Assembly (NCBI GenBank): GCA_009760855.2
Contig: WPIO01000028.1
Span: forward strand, 3,346,501 to 3,410,500
DNA from: Cristatella mucedo
Lineage: Eukaryota > Bryozoa > Phylactolaemata > Cristatellidae
DNA length: 64,000 bases
Reading direction: 5' to 3'
Shown here: positions 27,301 to 40,800 of the stretch, piece by piece
How the letters are laid out: the number at the start of each line of letters is the position of its first letter
Position numbering within the stretch: the first letter of the stretch is position 1
Made by a program: the position numbers and the translations under genes
Notes under the pieces: model-generated
The model's input: the letters and a program-made list of their open reading frames with translations, nothing else
What the model was told of the DNA's origin: nothing
Databases searched by the model: none

Positions 27301-30300
27301 GCACATTTTCTAAAGGATTTGAGGTTCGAACGAAGTATAGGTAAACGATTAGATTCCGAAAAGCGAGTGGTTCGATTATTAACCTCGTGGGGGAGGAGAT
27401 CTGATAGGTAGGCTGGAGCCGAAGAATGAAGGGACCTAAAAGTGAGTGGCAGAACCTTCAACTCGATGCATTGCTTGGCTGGAAGCCAGTGAAGTCAAAT
27501 AGAAGTGGTGTGCTGAGGCAACTGGTACGCTCACGACAGACACGCCTAGCTGCGCTGTTTTGCACCAGCGGTACTATGGAACACAGCTTCGCTAGAGGTG
27601 TCAAATAAGACTCAGATAATGGTTTCCTTTGCTCACCTAAATGCTGCTCTTTAGTACGCAGTCCAATCCTAAATTAATGAGCCTAAATTAAAAAAGCCTG
27701 ATATAAAATGAAATCACGTGGCATCTGGCCAAATATGCTTGACCTGAAATTAGAAGACGGCTGAGGTATCTTAATCTAATATTGCAGATGTTCCTCAGCG
27801 ACTTGTACGTGTACCTAGTTGATGAGATGCACGTGTCACTCGGAAAGGTGTTGTCACTAGAAGACAAGACTCCGGTGCCACCACCTGTCACGACTTCAGC
27901 CCAGCTGCGACATTTTTCGCACGAGGCAGAGGCAAGTGAGGATTTCGACTTGGCAGCAGAATACTACAAAGAGGTAAAGTCCTTCTGCATCGTGCACAGT
28001 TTTATATGAAAAAATTTCCATGCCTTGAATATCGCGAAATATTTTACAAGAACTTGGTCTTTTTTTATTTATCTTCCGCTTGGTAGAAGATGGATTAAAA
28101 TAACTACCAAATCCACTTTAATTAAACACAAATTGACAGTGAGTTTGTGGCGCCAAAGCGTGAATTTCGAGTGAATTTTATGCTACTCGGTCAATGTAAT
28201 GTATCCGCAAAATTGCATGCCATTTCACGAGTGCGTTCTCATGGAAACGGGTGGCAGACACTGGCCAATACAAGACCAAATATCCGCAGGAAATTGACTT
28301 CAGGTAGATCCGATTTGTCAAAATATTACTCTATGCTATCGTTCAAGCGTGGTGAGCCGTAATGGCTCACTAGGTAAGGCGGTTGCTACCTCGGCCCCAA
28401 GGTTGTGGGCTCGAATCCTGCGGTGGGCGATCCTTTATTGCCACTGCAAGCGGTCGTGATAACCGTAAAGACTCTTCTGTCGCTATACAAAATGAGGCTG
28501 TTAAATCAGCTATTATTATTATTAAACGTACTACCCCCCCCCCAAATTTCGCACCATTGTGGGCGCGAGTTTTCATGCAATACAATCCACTGTAATCCAC
28601 AGCAATCGACGGATTGCGGTATTGACCCAGATCACGGCAGGCGATTGCATGTAAACGCAAGTTCGCCGCAAATGCGTAAAATTGTTGTGAGTACACTTGA
28701 ACGATAGTGCAGTTTAATACGAAATCCAAATTAAAGATTTGTGCGTTCTTTTTCCCGTCGATTTGCGGTTGATTGCGGTAGTGACCGGCGTCTTTGCCGC
28801 CCATTTGCATGAGCATGCTCTGGCGCATATCATTTAATTTCGGTTGGTACATTATCACGACCATACAATACACTATTCACTCTAAATTTGAGATTTCCGC
28901 CGCCGCTTAAAGATCTATTTTTTCTTAATTAGAGTGGGGGCGTTAATTCGTTGAGACCATAGAAATTCGACGAATGTACCGTCCATGGGCATCTTAGTAT
29001 CAAGCTGAAGCTAATTGTGGGCGAGCGTATGATTCAGTGAGCGATCGAGCAAAGTCTGTGTGCGTGTTTTCAAAACTGCCATAAGTGAGCAAGGTTCTGT
29101 GAACGTCACGTTGATGCCTTTGCTTGTCCTTTTCACAGCATTGAGAAAACCCGGTAATAAGTAGGCTGCCGATTCATCCTCGAGTCGTGCTCAATCAACA
29201 CGGCCAGAAAAAGAATCACGGCCTTTAAAGATTACTGAGAACTTTGCTCCTGGAGTTCTCTTAATTGCGCCAGATGAAATTTCTTAGCTACAGTGTACGT
29301 ACCAAAATCCGCTTTTAAGACGTTTAAGTTCGATATAGAAAACTCGTCTACCTAACGCCCTCGAGGCTTTGAGGAGTGCACGCGGAGATACACTACGTAA
29401 CTTCCCTTTGGATAGATATGCCTCTGTTGGATTAGTCTGTATTTTCGCTAAATACTAGGCTGTAGATTAGGCCAAATAAATGACTAACTGATGATACTTT
29501 ATTCTGCGCAAACGACGTGGCCGCTCGCTGTGCCGCCGCCCGAGCGCTCACTGCTGCTGCTCTTACTAACGTAACGACTTCCGTGGCTCAAAACAAAATC
29601 GGAGCTGAATCGGAGACAGCAGAGTGAGTGGAGCCAATTAGTGGGATACGCGCTTCTTCCTTTGTTTCTCCGTCACTCTCATCTGCCATTGCGAAAGTCA
29701 ATAGATTCGTGATTGGTCGAGCTTATTTAAGGTCTTGTTGAGTGGCTTAACTTTGCGAGTGCATTTACCGTTAAATTTTAGCAAAACAATGTTCCTGCTT
29801 ATTTTTAAAAGCTACGATGTTAATAAAGGGTTTTGTCCTGTTCAGGCGGAGTGCACGAATTGCACTGAAACTGTGCTATATAAACGTTTGTTTTTTCCAG
29901 AGGATTTCCAGGGACCGAAACGACGCCGAGCCCTGGCTTGACTATGGCACTTTCTGCCTCTCCAGAGGCGACACGGAAAAGGCTATCGAATGCTTCCGCG
30001 AGTGCATAGCCGTGAACCAGAGTCACCTGAACGGGTACGCTACCGTAGGGTTGTTCCTGATTCCGCGCCAGCCTCCACTAGCCTCGGCCTTCAGTTTGCC
30101 ACACCCGCTCTGCCGCGAGCCGGTGGACGAGCTGTGATAGCTCGCGTTTCCCGCCTTCCAAGCCGACTTGCAGCATAGTCAAGCCAGCATTGGCAGCCCG
30201 GCACTCAGCTCGCTCGATTCAATGAAGGCGGAACCGGTGACTAAAACGGAGCGGTGCCGCGAGCGCTAGCACAGCCTGCCCGACAAAGTGCTTGCTGCAG

Positions 30301-33300
30301 CCAAGACAAGAGAAGGTCGAAACTGCCTATCCTCGCGCCTATTGGCTGCCGAAACTTATTATCGTAGCGAACAAGTTAACAGATTGGCACCTAGCTTAGC
30401 CTCAATCGTGTCTTTTGCGAGGACATATTTCTGCGTTCACATTTGAGCGTGCTATCCCGAATTAGCGCTAGACTAGAAAGAGAACGAACTCCTGTGAATT
30501 CAAACACCGGTACTTATGCTCGCCATGTACATGCTGCCTCGCGAAGTTTGATTTTTTTTTGTTGCGAAAACATGAGCGACAGATAGCGTTGCCTCGTGAA
30601 CTACCCTTTGATTGTGGCTGCAAACCTTCGGCGTCGGTATTTTCTGTACTCAATTCAGCGAAAAATCTCATGCACGGGCACTTCGGTTGGTCAGCGTCAT
30701 GAACGAGTCGTTCAGTCGATTCCGCCTTTAGGTCGACGGCCGACTCGGAGACGACTTCGTCGTCGGTGGGGTCCTGAGCCACGAACGCTGCTTGCTAGCG
30801 AAAGAAAAGCCACGGCGCCGGCGGCGCTCGCAGCTCGCTAGAGGCGTCTGCGCCTGCGCGACTGCTTTCGGGATATGTCTACCGCCGCCCGCCGAGGCTG
30901 ACGTAGCGGGAGCAGAGTTCTCGATGGCAGATTACTGCTAGACGGCAACACTTGCTCTGTCCGGCGATCCGAGCAGGCGCGAAGCGAACCGAGTGCCTGC
31001 ATTGGCGCTTCGGGCGAAAGCGACAGGACGGTGGCTGATGTCGGGCGACTTTTCGAATCCAAGGCCGCACCGTATTGCTTCGCCCTCCTCGTATTCGTAC
31101 TGAACGAAGCGAACGCTTGAGATGCTCACGCCTCCAACCTGCCCACCACGCTCCACAGCAGGCTGTTTCGCCACGAGAAGCACCTCCGTTCTGCGCATGT
31201 CGCTTCGCTGGGCGGTCGCTGCCTGACCTTCGAAATCGCCGACCCGTCTCAACCGCGCCTCTGCGATTGTGCGATCTCCCGCTAGTAGACGTCGCCGCTA
31301 AAGTGGCAAGGTCTTTTTAGGCTAATGCTGTACGGAGTCGTTTGCGAAATGGAGGAGAGAAACGACGCAGCCGAGACGTTTTTTGAGGCTGCTACCTGCG
31401 TCAATCCCAGAAGCGTCGTCGCTTGGACCATGCTGGGTGAGCCCGCTGCGTGGCTGATTTGCAGAGTGGTCTGTCGAGGAGTCGGCCCTCAGTCGGCCGC
31501 TGGCGGCGACGCCAGAGGGTGGTCTCGAGCACACGGCCTCCCTGGCAACGAATGTAACAAGGTCTCTAAGCGCGTCACTTTCTACGATGTCGAAGAAATG
31601 CGACCACCGTCGGGGGTGGTTTAACTGCCGGCGGCGCGTAGCGGTAGCTCGGCCGCCGGCACCTGCGGCCGTTGGACGTCGTCGAACCGTGCTACCTACA
31701 CCTGGGGGATGCCCGCTCAAACTTCCTGATTTCGGATTACAGGTCTCTTTTACGACGGCATTGGTAATGACATCGGCGCCGAGATGGCGCTGCTGGAGGC
31801 GAAGAAGAGGAGCGTTGAGAACGCTCGAATCGCCAGCAGGGGCGCTGCCATGAGGGCGCTGACAGCGGCTCAAGCCGCCTCGCGGGCTAGCCTGCCTGCC
31901 GGGTATCAGCACGCTGCTGCAGACGACAAGCCCAGCGGTGAGCTGCCTGCTGCTGCTGCTGCTGCTTAGCCAGTCCGTCACGCAGGAGCAGCTACGCTGG
32001 CTGTACGAACGGCACAAAGCTCGAATCCGATCTCCTCAACCTTTTATCAAATTATCCTCTCTCCTCTGCTTTCTGCTTCTCTCTCTCTCTCTCTCTCTCT
32101 CTCCATTACTTCTCTCTTGTTACACTACGCATAATAATGATAATAATGCAAAGTTTGTTTATCACTCTAAGAGAAATAAACTTCTTTTTGGGAACTTCAC
32201 ATACGGTGTACAGGAATCATGTAAGCTGCTTAGTGATAGCATGCAGTGTCAACATACATTTGCACTTAGAGGAAAATTCACAAGGATCCAAAAGATGCTG
32301 TGAGGGACATCTGAGCTTTGAAGTACTTCTTAAATGTGGTAAAGTCAAGGACCTTCGTGATTTCATTTGCTCACAAGTTCCAGGCTTTGGAAGCATACGG
32401 AGCCGTGATGGCACACTAGGTAAGGCGGTTGCTTTCACAGCGTCGGTCCCGATGTCATGGGTTCGATTCCTGCGGTGGGCGATCCTTTATTGCCACTGCA
32501 AGCGGTGGTGATAGCCGCAAGGCTCTTCTATCGCTATACAAAAAGAGGCTGTTTAATCAGCTTGGATTTTTTTTTAAAGGCACCGGCTCCAAGGAATTTC
32601 AGGTTTGAGGCACAGCTTAACGACTTGACCCAAAGCTTGACCCAAAGCACGACGACAAGCCTTACTGTGATTGTTGATCGATTAGGTGGCTGGCTGGAGT
32701 GGCTGGCTGGAGCAAGAGAATCGAAAGGAAGCTAAATGGGAGCTACAGAATCTTAAATCCGACACGCTGCTGCTGCTGCTTGATTGGTAGCCAGTGCAGA
32801 TCGGCGAGAAGTGATTGTGGCAATTTCAAAGTCCACCACAGACAGGCTTGGCTTCCGAGTTCTGCACCGAGTTCTGTAAGCGCTTAATTGCACAGGCCAA
32901 CAGGAAACCTGAAGAATACTGAGTTACAGAAGTCGAGACACGATGTTACAAATGCATAGATCGACTTGAATGCGGTATCCCAGTATAAGTGCGTCCTATT
33001 TGTACAAGGTTACATAGCTGAAAGTTGGTAGATTTGACTGTGGACCTCATGTGGACTTCTATTGAGAGCTCTCTTTGGAACAGGGCATATGTATGTCAAA
33101 CCGTGAGTTTAATTTCTGTATTGAACCAATCTCACGAAAGATAATTTTCTTTTATTTTAGTTTGAAAATATTGTGTTGTGAACGGTAGTGTGTGCGTACA
33201 TTGTAAGCAACAAAGACAGAATTCAGTAAATATGTATGCAATTATCCCGAAAAGCAGCAAGCATTAGGCATCTGCTTTTATCGCGTAAGACTAAATTCTC

Positions 33301-36300
33301 TGTAAGTTCCCTTAACTAAGCTAGCTTGCTCAGGTCAGTTACTTCATTGCGTCTGAGTGGCATAAGAAAATATGCCTGGGTCAGGACGTGGCCATTTATC
33401 TTGTTCTACGTCACTGCCATAATACTCATAGCTAGCATTTTTAGACAAGCTCCAGCGATCTGCAGCATGTGCTGACGCGAGGCTGCTATTTGTTGCATTG
33501 GGCTGCGCCCCGCCGATGCGAATAGTATGAGCTTCGTAGCGTAGCAGCGATTCAATTATGCCCCTCGAAGAAGGCTAGCCGGGTACGAAGCTAAACTGTA
33601 GCCCGGATTGATTTAGCATTAAACCCGACCGTCCACCACGACCGAGCGACCGGCCAAGAGGTATCGCCGATTTAGAAAGAAAGGCTGATATGCCGCGCCT
33701 ACCTCTGCTGCGGCTAATTTAACCAAGTACCTCCGAAACCCGGGGCGAACTAGTCATACCTACTCAAATGCAGCAGAACTAAACATGGCTGCTTATTTTT
33801 CGCTGAAAACTTACGTAGCTCATCTTGTCAGTTTATGTTGCTGATTCTTTACCGTGCGTACAATGAGCTAGAAAGCCTGCAGCACAGCCCGCTGCGTTAC
33901 TCCTCGAGGTGGCTCGTCCGGCAGACATGTACACACGATAAAGGATCGAATGATAAGTGACAAGTGGTAAGGAGTCGAATGCGGCAACGGCAATGGGCAA
34001 CACGAGTGGTCGGCGACAGCTCTTCGCGACCGAGCTCGTGCCGACGATCGGAAGGAAAAAGGGAAATGGATGAGAGGTCACGATTTTTGATCGCCGACCT
34101 GCAGTCGCTTCGAAAAAATGGCGGCAACGTTAGCGGGCTGATTTCCGTAACGAGCGGGCGCCGTACGCTCATTTGGCGCCAGCTTGCTCCCTGAGCGCGA
34201 CGCGGCGTCCCTTGACGGCTTCACCCCGTCGCTGCATTTCGATGCCTCCTAACGAGGCGAACGTTTGACGCAAGCCTGCCACGCGAAACTTGAGCTTCTC
34301 GCTGAAATGGCTACCCGGTGCTCGCCATCGCCAGTGCAGCCATACTTGCCGCTGAAATAATGGCGTCGTCTCGCGATGGTGGCCAACGCTGCAGACGGTT
34401 TGGCGGCCGGAAACGTGCCGGCGAGTGGCAGCGGTGCGAGAGCCAGCCAGACGCCGGCGGACAAGACAAGCCAGAGCAAGGCGACCACGGTCCGAGCGCA
34501 GACGGACGGCAAGAAGTCGTCCACCGCCGTGGCGGCGACGTCGAAAAAGGCGGCAGGAGCCGGCGGCGGGAGCGCCGTTGGCGGTGGCAGCCAGATGGGC
34601 AGCCGCTCGCGCAGTCAGGAGAGCGTGTCGTCGCAACAGCATCAGCACCGGGGCGCCAGCCACCATACGGCTGGCGCGGCGACGGCGCCGCCGGTCAAGT
34701 CGCCCGCGCCGCCGATCACGCCCGACGTCGAATCGGAGCCGCTCGCCGCGGCCGCAGCAGAAATCACTCGCGAGCCGACTCCGGTGCCCACCAAGTCCGT
34801 CTTCATGCAGACGATCGAATGGCTTCTTGAAGTCCGAGCAGTTCTGGTAGGTTTCGCTCTGCAGCTCCGCAGCTCGGCCTTAGGCAACTGAATTTTTTTC
34901 ATTTCGCCACATCCCCAGACGACCGCCGTAGCTTGGCATCGAAACGGAAAGGTAGCCGCCGTCCTCGGGATTAGAACGCGTGGATTCTGAAGCCATTGGA
35001 GAGAGTCACGGCGGCTCATCCGGTTTGACCGATGAACGAGAGAGGATCGCTGCCGCGAGATGATTGGGATACCGTGCCTCCCGGATTATAGATTCGAGGA
35101 TCTATTAACCTGAAGCCGCGAGAGTCCCGGCTAAGGTGCATGCGTTGGTCTCAGCGTGAGACTGCCACATGAGAGATTCCCGAAATTCCGTCAACTGGCC
35201 ACTGGATCAGCTAGCAAGATTCGGTCTACTGCAAGTCACACAAATCATAACTACTTTGTTAATGGCCACAGCTGCTGCTATTGGGGGAATTAGTGGTCTC
35301 GCTCATTGAGCTGCTAATTCCTTTTCGGATGCACGAAAGATTTGGTTTTCATAAATCGCTTGAAACGGCTGCTAAAGCTGCGTCTTCACCCTGGTGAATG
35401 TGGGGATTTGAGGCACAGAGAAAACTTGAGACTGCATCATACATTTTCACAAGTAAAGGGTGAGAATGATGGCTAACTGGAATTATCTGAGTCTCGAAGG
35501 CCGGGTTCGAGGAATTAGCCGTGCGGTCTACCTCTCTGTGGTAAATCAGAGACTTCCGAGGCAGCTGATCAATCAGGAAGATACCAAAAAAGAAGCATGA
35601 ATGACGTCTTCATAGAAGCATCTGGGTGGGGAGACCAGTCTGTTGGACTGCAGGAGTTCGAAATAACGGAATTTTTTTTATAAAGAAAGCTGCCTACCGA
35701 ATGATAGCGGCTAGATTTTTTATGACTTATAGATAAGCTTATATAGGCAGCAACAGATGCGTGTCCATAGATGACCTCAGCTCAATTTCCATTTGCCGAC
35801 AAACGAGAAACTGTTTACCTTTAAACTTCTGGGATCTCTCTTGCTGCTAAGTTCAAGCAAATTTACCAGTCGTGGCCCCAAAACGAGACTATTCTCAACT
35901 CCTAGGAATACCCAGTGTAGACATAGCTGGTTCGAGGCTAGTTTGCACTCGAGACAAGTTCTTGGGCGTCTCGAGTTGGAACGTTCGCGGTCGTACGCAC
36001 AGCTTTAGAGAGGCTTTCGTGCAATCAACTCATTCGCTGTGAGTGTCAACAGAATAATTTGCTAGCATCACTGCTACCCGTAGTGTAAGGATTATGAGAT
36101 TACGAACTTCAAAGGGCTTATAATAAGCCAGGAGCTGATCGGCTTCTTGCTGCACCCATCCTGCTGATGGAGCGCGAAGCCAGATTGCTTATTGATTCCA
36201 AACAAGAGCTAATTTAACAGCTCTTAAGGGGGCGGAAGAGTTTTAATTGTTTTGACGTCCCTTCAAATGAAGGGCTGTGAAGAGTTGCCTGCTGCGGTAC

Positions 36301-37786
36301 TCTGAACCGCAACGAGGATCGCGTAACGTTAGGCTCCGATCCTCAAGCAAGAGGGTAGTCATGATTTGGGGCTGGGGGCTAAATCGTGACCTTGAAAGGC
36401 GTAAAAGAAGGTCGCTCACTTCTCTTCTAAATATACTCGAGAAAGGTCTTCAGCTCATCGAAAAACTTTTTGTTTGAACTCTTTTTACTATTCCGACCCT
36501 TCAAGTTAGCTTATTTTTAGTATAACAGATGAAAATAACGTGAAACCTTTTGTTTCGAGATAGAGGCGCGCCACCTGGAAGCAAGCATCTTTCAACGCGA
36601 ACATCGCTCGGGTACGTCTCATTAGATTTGTCTCAAAAGGTTTATTACATAGTTTCCAGTTAAACACGTGACTCCTGTGCAACTATAGCCCTCTGAGCAG
36701 CGACGCTGAACTCGAGAGTTAAAGGGGCTAGCAGCTGTTCAAGCCGTTTAAAAAGGGGGCTTGGTCCTTATTTTTCATTCAATCTACGACACCGAGAATT
36801 ATGCACAGCCTCTATGCACCCTCCTGACCTGGGGTCGCGGTAGCCATCCAGGTATATTTGTTTGGCTTAGGATGAGGTAAAGACTCAGCTAGCGCTTCCT
36901 CAGGGAGGACGAGCCTGAAGGCTCGACAGAGATACTGCTTATTTGGCCTCGCTGCGGCCTCGTGCAAGAGCAAGCAGAAACGGCCTGACTGTACGATGCT
37001 AGGCATCTTCGTGTGACTTGCGAAGGTTAAAGTGGATAACTGGAGATTAGCAGCCTGCAGGGCTGATTTAAAAAAGGCTAATTCTTCTTAGAAACTCCTT
37101 GGTCGAAAGTTCAAGCCCAATGTATGCCGCTATTACACCCGGTCTGTGCCTCTAGGCATGTATATAAATACAATTCATTTGTATAATGCCCCAAGAGAAC
37201 TTAATCTCTATTCGGGCACTTCACAAATGCCACGTGGCTCAAGTCCAAGACCTCGGTCATCAGATACGTTCACCTTGACCTCACCAACTGGTGCAAAACT
37301 CAGCGGCTCGTTTGGTCGGCCGACAAAGGCATGGCTGCCAAATTCGCACCACTTCTGTTCGAGCTTCACTGGCTCCAGATCTCTTTCTGGACTGCGTGTC
37401 GCTTTACTTGCATGCACTGGCCAACCTATATGGGGAGAGAGGGAGGTGAGATTAAGAAAAAAAGAGGAGGATAGAGAGAGAGAGAGGGAGAGAGGGAGGT
37501 ATGAGAAATAATAATAATAATAATAATACACTTGATAAAGCGCCCTCAGAGAACTCAATCTCTTTCTAGGCGCTTTACATTGGCTGCAAATGAAACACGA
37601 TTGAATGGTGAGTGGTATCGTGCTTGATAAACAACATGAATAACATGGTTAGGGGTAACATGCTTAGGGTCAGCGTGCAAGTGAGGCTAGTGGCAGCATG
37701 CAGCATTGTCAGCACGCATAAGCACATATAGGACGAATCACTGGAACCCACTAAATGCTGCCATATAGAGAGAAATACAGAGAATC

Positions 37787-37827
<41 letters not shown>

Positions 37828-40800
37828 GAGAGGAAGGAGAGCGATAGAGCAGAGAGAAAGAGAGAGAGAGAGCAGAGAGAGAAGCGATAGAGCCTTTGCA
37901 ATAATTAGCGAACGAGGTGAGAGGAGCCAAGCTAAAGCGTGAGGCCGGCGATGTAGGATAACGTCATGATAATAATATCAATAATGACAAAAATAGGTAT
38001 TTATATAGCACCCCGGTTAACTGAATTTCTATTCAGGGCCTATACAGCAGGCTGCAAGAGATGCAATAGCCAATAATTAATGGCAATCAAGGTATCAGGA
38101 ATAGGCAACTATGCCAGAAAACCCAAGTTTCATGCTTAGACAAGCATGTAAAAGCACAGAAGTAAATCGCGTGCCGGATGACTCCTTAAATTCTAAACTC
38201 CTAACTTTATAGACCTACTTGGAACAGGAGCTGACAATGACCTCTTCTAGAAACGCCTCTCTAACTTCCATCCTTGCCCGTTTTGCTGGCCCTAGAAAGA
38301 GCCCGAGGGCACGCGGCGCAGAAGGCCCGCTCTGTGAGAAATCGGCCCCATTCTCTGGGGGGGGGCTGCGTCAACAGCAAGCACGCCCCCCCCCCCAAAA
38401 AGTTACTGACCTCATCCAAAATTAAATGTCGTCCTTTTTTGTGAAGAGCTTGAAGTCACGCTCGGAGGCGAGCTTCCAAGCAGGCGCGTTAAGATCCGTC
38501 TAAGCGAAAATCGATTTACTTTATCATCCAAAGAAACTTACCTTCGCCCGAAACGCACCTTCGGCTCGCTGAGCTCTGTAGCTATCGCCAAGCATGGGTG
38601 AGCACCTCGCTTCGTGGAGATCCCAAAGCTACGCGCTCGCTGCCGCTGCAGCACGAGTCTTTCGACCTGTCCAAAACGACCTGTCGCCATCTGCTTTCGG
38701 CCGCTGCAGCTGAGCGAGCGACAGTGCAGTCCAGGGTCTCTACCGCTTTTCCGCTTTGTTTTTTTTTGCTGCTTTCAGTTTGCCGAGCGTGCGCTGGCTC
38801 ATCAGCTGCTGGCCGCGACGGCCGCCGGCGGGCCGGGCGCCGACTACTACATCGCCATGGCACGCCTCAAGCTGCAGAAGCGCGAGCTTGCCGAGGCCGA
38901 GGAGCAGCTGGAGGAGGCGCTGCAGCTCGATTTCCAGGTCAGCACGGCCTCCTACTGCTAAGTGCTGGATGTAAGCGCCGACGCGACCGACGCTGATCCG
39001 ACGCGGCCCCTCCCCCCCCCCGGAATTTTACCGGCATCGCTAGGATCGAAGTGCTAGCGGCCTGGTTATCCGACGATCGCTGAACATCCAAGAGCTATCA
39101 CGATCTGTCTGGACTTCTTTTGGAAATCGATCGTTCCACCTACTTCTTCTCTTTCTTGTGGACCGGGTGCTTCAGTAGGCGAAATCAAGCTCGCACAACC
39201 GAGCAACGACCGCAAAGCAGAAAGAAGTAAACTAAGCTCGGCAACTAGGCCCGACCCCCGGGTGCTGGTTCGAGACCCAATGCGAAGGGCCGCTATGAAC
39301 TGAGCCTAGACGCGATAGCAAATGCAACGTTGTAGAATGCCGACGCCTGGGCCATCATGGGCCACCTGAAGTACATGGCCGGCAACATGGCCGCCGCTCG
39401 AGACTGCTACGAGCGGACACTTGCGCTGCTGGGCGATCCCATGGAAACGCACACGATTTATCTGCGCCTTTCGTCCATCTACCTGCAGGAAGGACTCGTG
39501 AGTGGCTCACTAGCTTTGACGTACTTCTTGCCGATAGGTTTTCCATGCGAAAAAGTTCGGAGCGAGTCTCCAATGAGCAGTCATCCGGGCACCACTCGAG
39601 CTTCCATTGCGACGCTGAGGCTGTCGCAGCTTTTGTGGTCCTAAGCGTTTAGCCCAACTGGAGTAGCGTTGGTTATCGTGGAAAGTGGGTCGAAAGTTGG
39701 CTTTCGAAGAGGCAGCTTCCGCATCCGCAAGATGGCTCTCGCCGAGCCTCACTAGCGGCGATCGACTTATCAACTTCGGCACTTGGACTAGAAGCGTCGG
39801 CTCCTGGCGGTGGCCGGGCAGTTGGCTCGGCTAGTTCGCTGAGTGGCGGCCCGAGCGTAGCCCCCCTACCCGGGCAGGCGGGCCCACTGAGAGAGGCCAG
39901 GGCGCTTGTAGAGAGTTGGCCTGCCTGTCCGCATGCTGCGTCACTTGCAGTGGAGGAACGGCTAGCTGAGGGAACCACCTCGGGTCGTCCTCCTACCTCT
40001 GATAAAAGGCGAGCTTACCAGCGCCTGCCTGCGGATCCCTGCGGGACACTTTGGGCTGTTGTCCGCTCCTCGGGAACTCTTAACCGGAGGTTCGAGGCGT
40101 AAATCGCTACCGCTCGTCGGCTAATCGGCAGCCAGACGGTGCTGGCCCCCAGCCCCCCATCCAACGTCGCTTGTGGGCTCTTTACTCAATTCTTGTACTT
40201 TCGACCGCAGGAGCTTAATTAGTGCTTTAATGGCGCTTTTAAATGGCGGTGACGCCGGTACTAGATTGGGAGCTCTACGAAGAAATTCGAAAAAGTTTGC
40301 TTTTTTGCCGCTTTCGCAAATGCATGGACTGGTGTAAGTGGTTTTTGGCTGCCGCGAGCTAGGACAGCCTCTTACATTCAAATGAGTCGAGACTAATTGC
40401 TTCCTGTTGACGAATGCAGTTCCGTGAGGCAAAGAATACATACCTGATGGCCTGCAAGAGTACGCCCTCGTGCTTGTCCTGGCTGGGCGTCGGCATCGCT
40501 TGCTATAGGGTGAGTACGTGCACGCGACCTGGCCCTTTGGGAGCGAGCTGAAGAGCGACAGTCGCACATGTGTTCTCACTAAATTGCTATTTCTGCTCGC
40601 GCTCATTGAATTTCTTCAAGTTCAGCCCTAAATGGCTAGACATTTTCGTGTTTACACGGGACTCTGGGAGTTTCGTCTCGAGCGCTGCTGCACACGTCTT
40701 TCGCACTACAAGCTTTCGCCGTCAGTATAATGGTGCGCTTACTGGCACGTCAAAGGTACCAGATAAACCGTTTAGAAGTGGCTTAGAGTGTGGAGCGTAT

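Noticed and set aside
28354-28515. tRNA gene suggested by A- and B-box sequences, here and at the other SINE copies
   Set aside because: The cloverleaf is incomplete and each copy runs into the same non-tRNA tail, so these are tRNA-derived SINEs.
31322-32017. 231-residue open frame on the minus strand
   Set aside because: It lies antisense to CFAP70 exons 18 and 19, whose plus-strand reading is confirmed by homology and splice phase; the GC-rich sequence keeps both strands open.
34425-34850. Arg-rich frame of 141 residues, and a minus-strand frame at 34169-34666
   Set aside because: These are other frames of CFAP70 exon 20. The chosen frame ends in the conserved [16 protein letters not shown].
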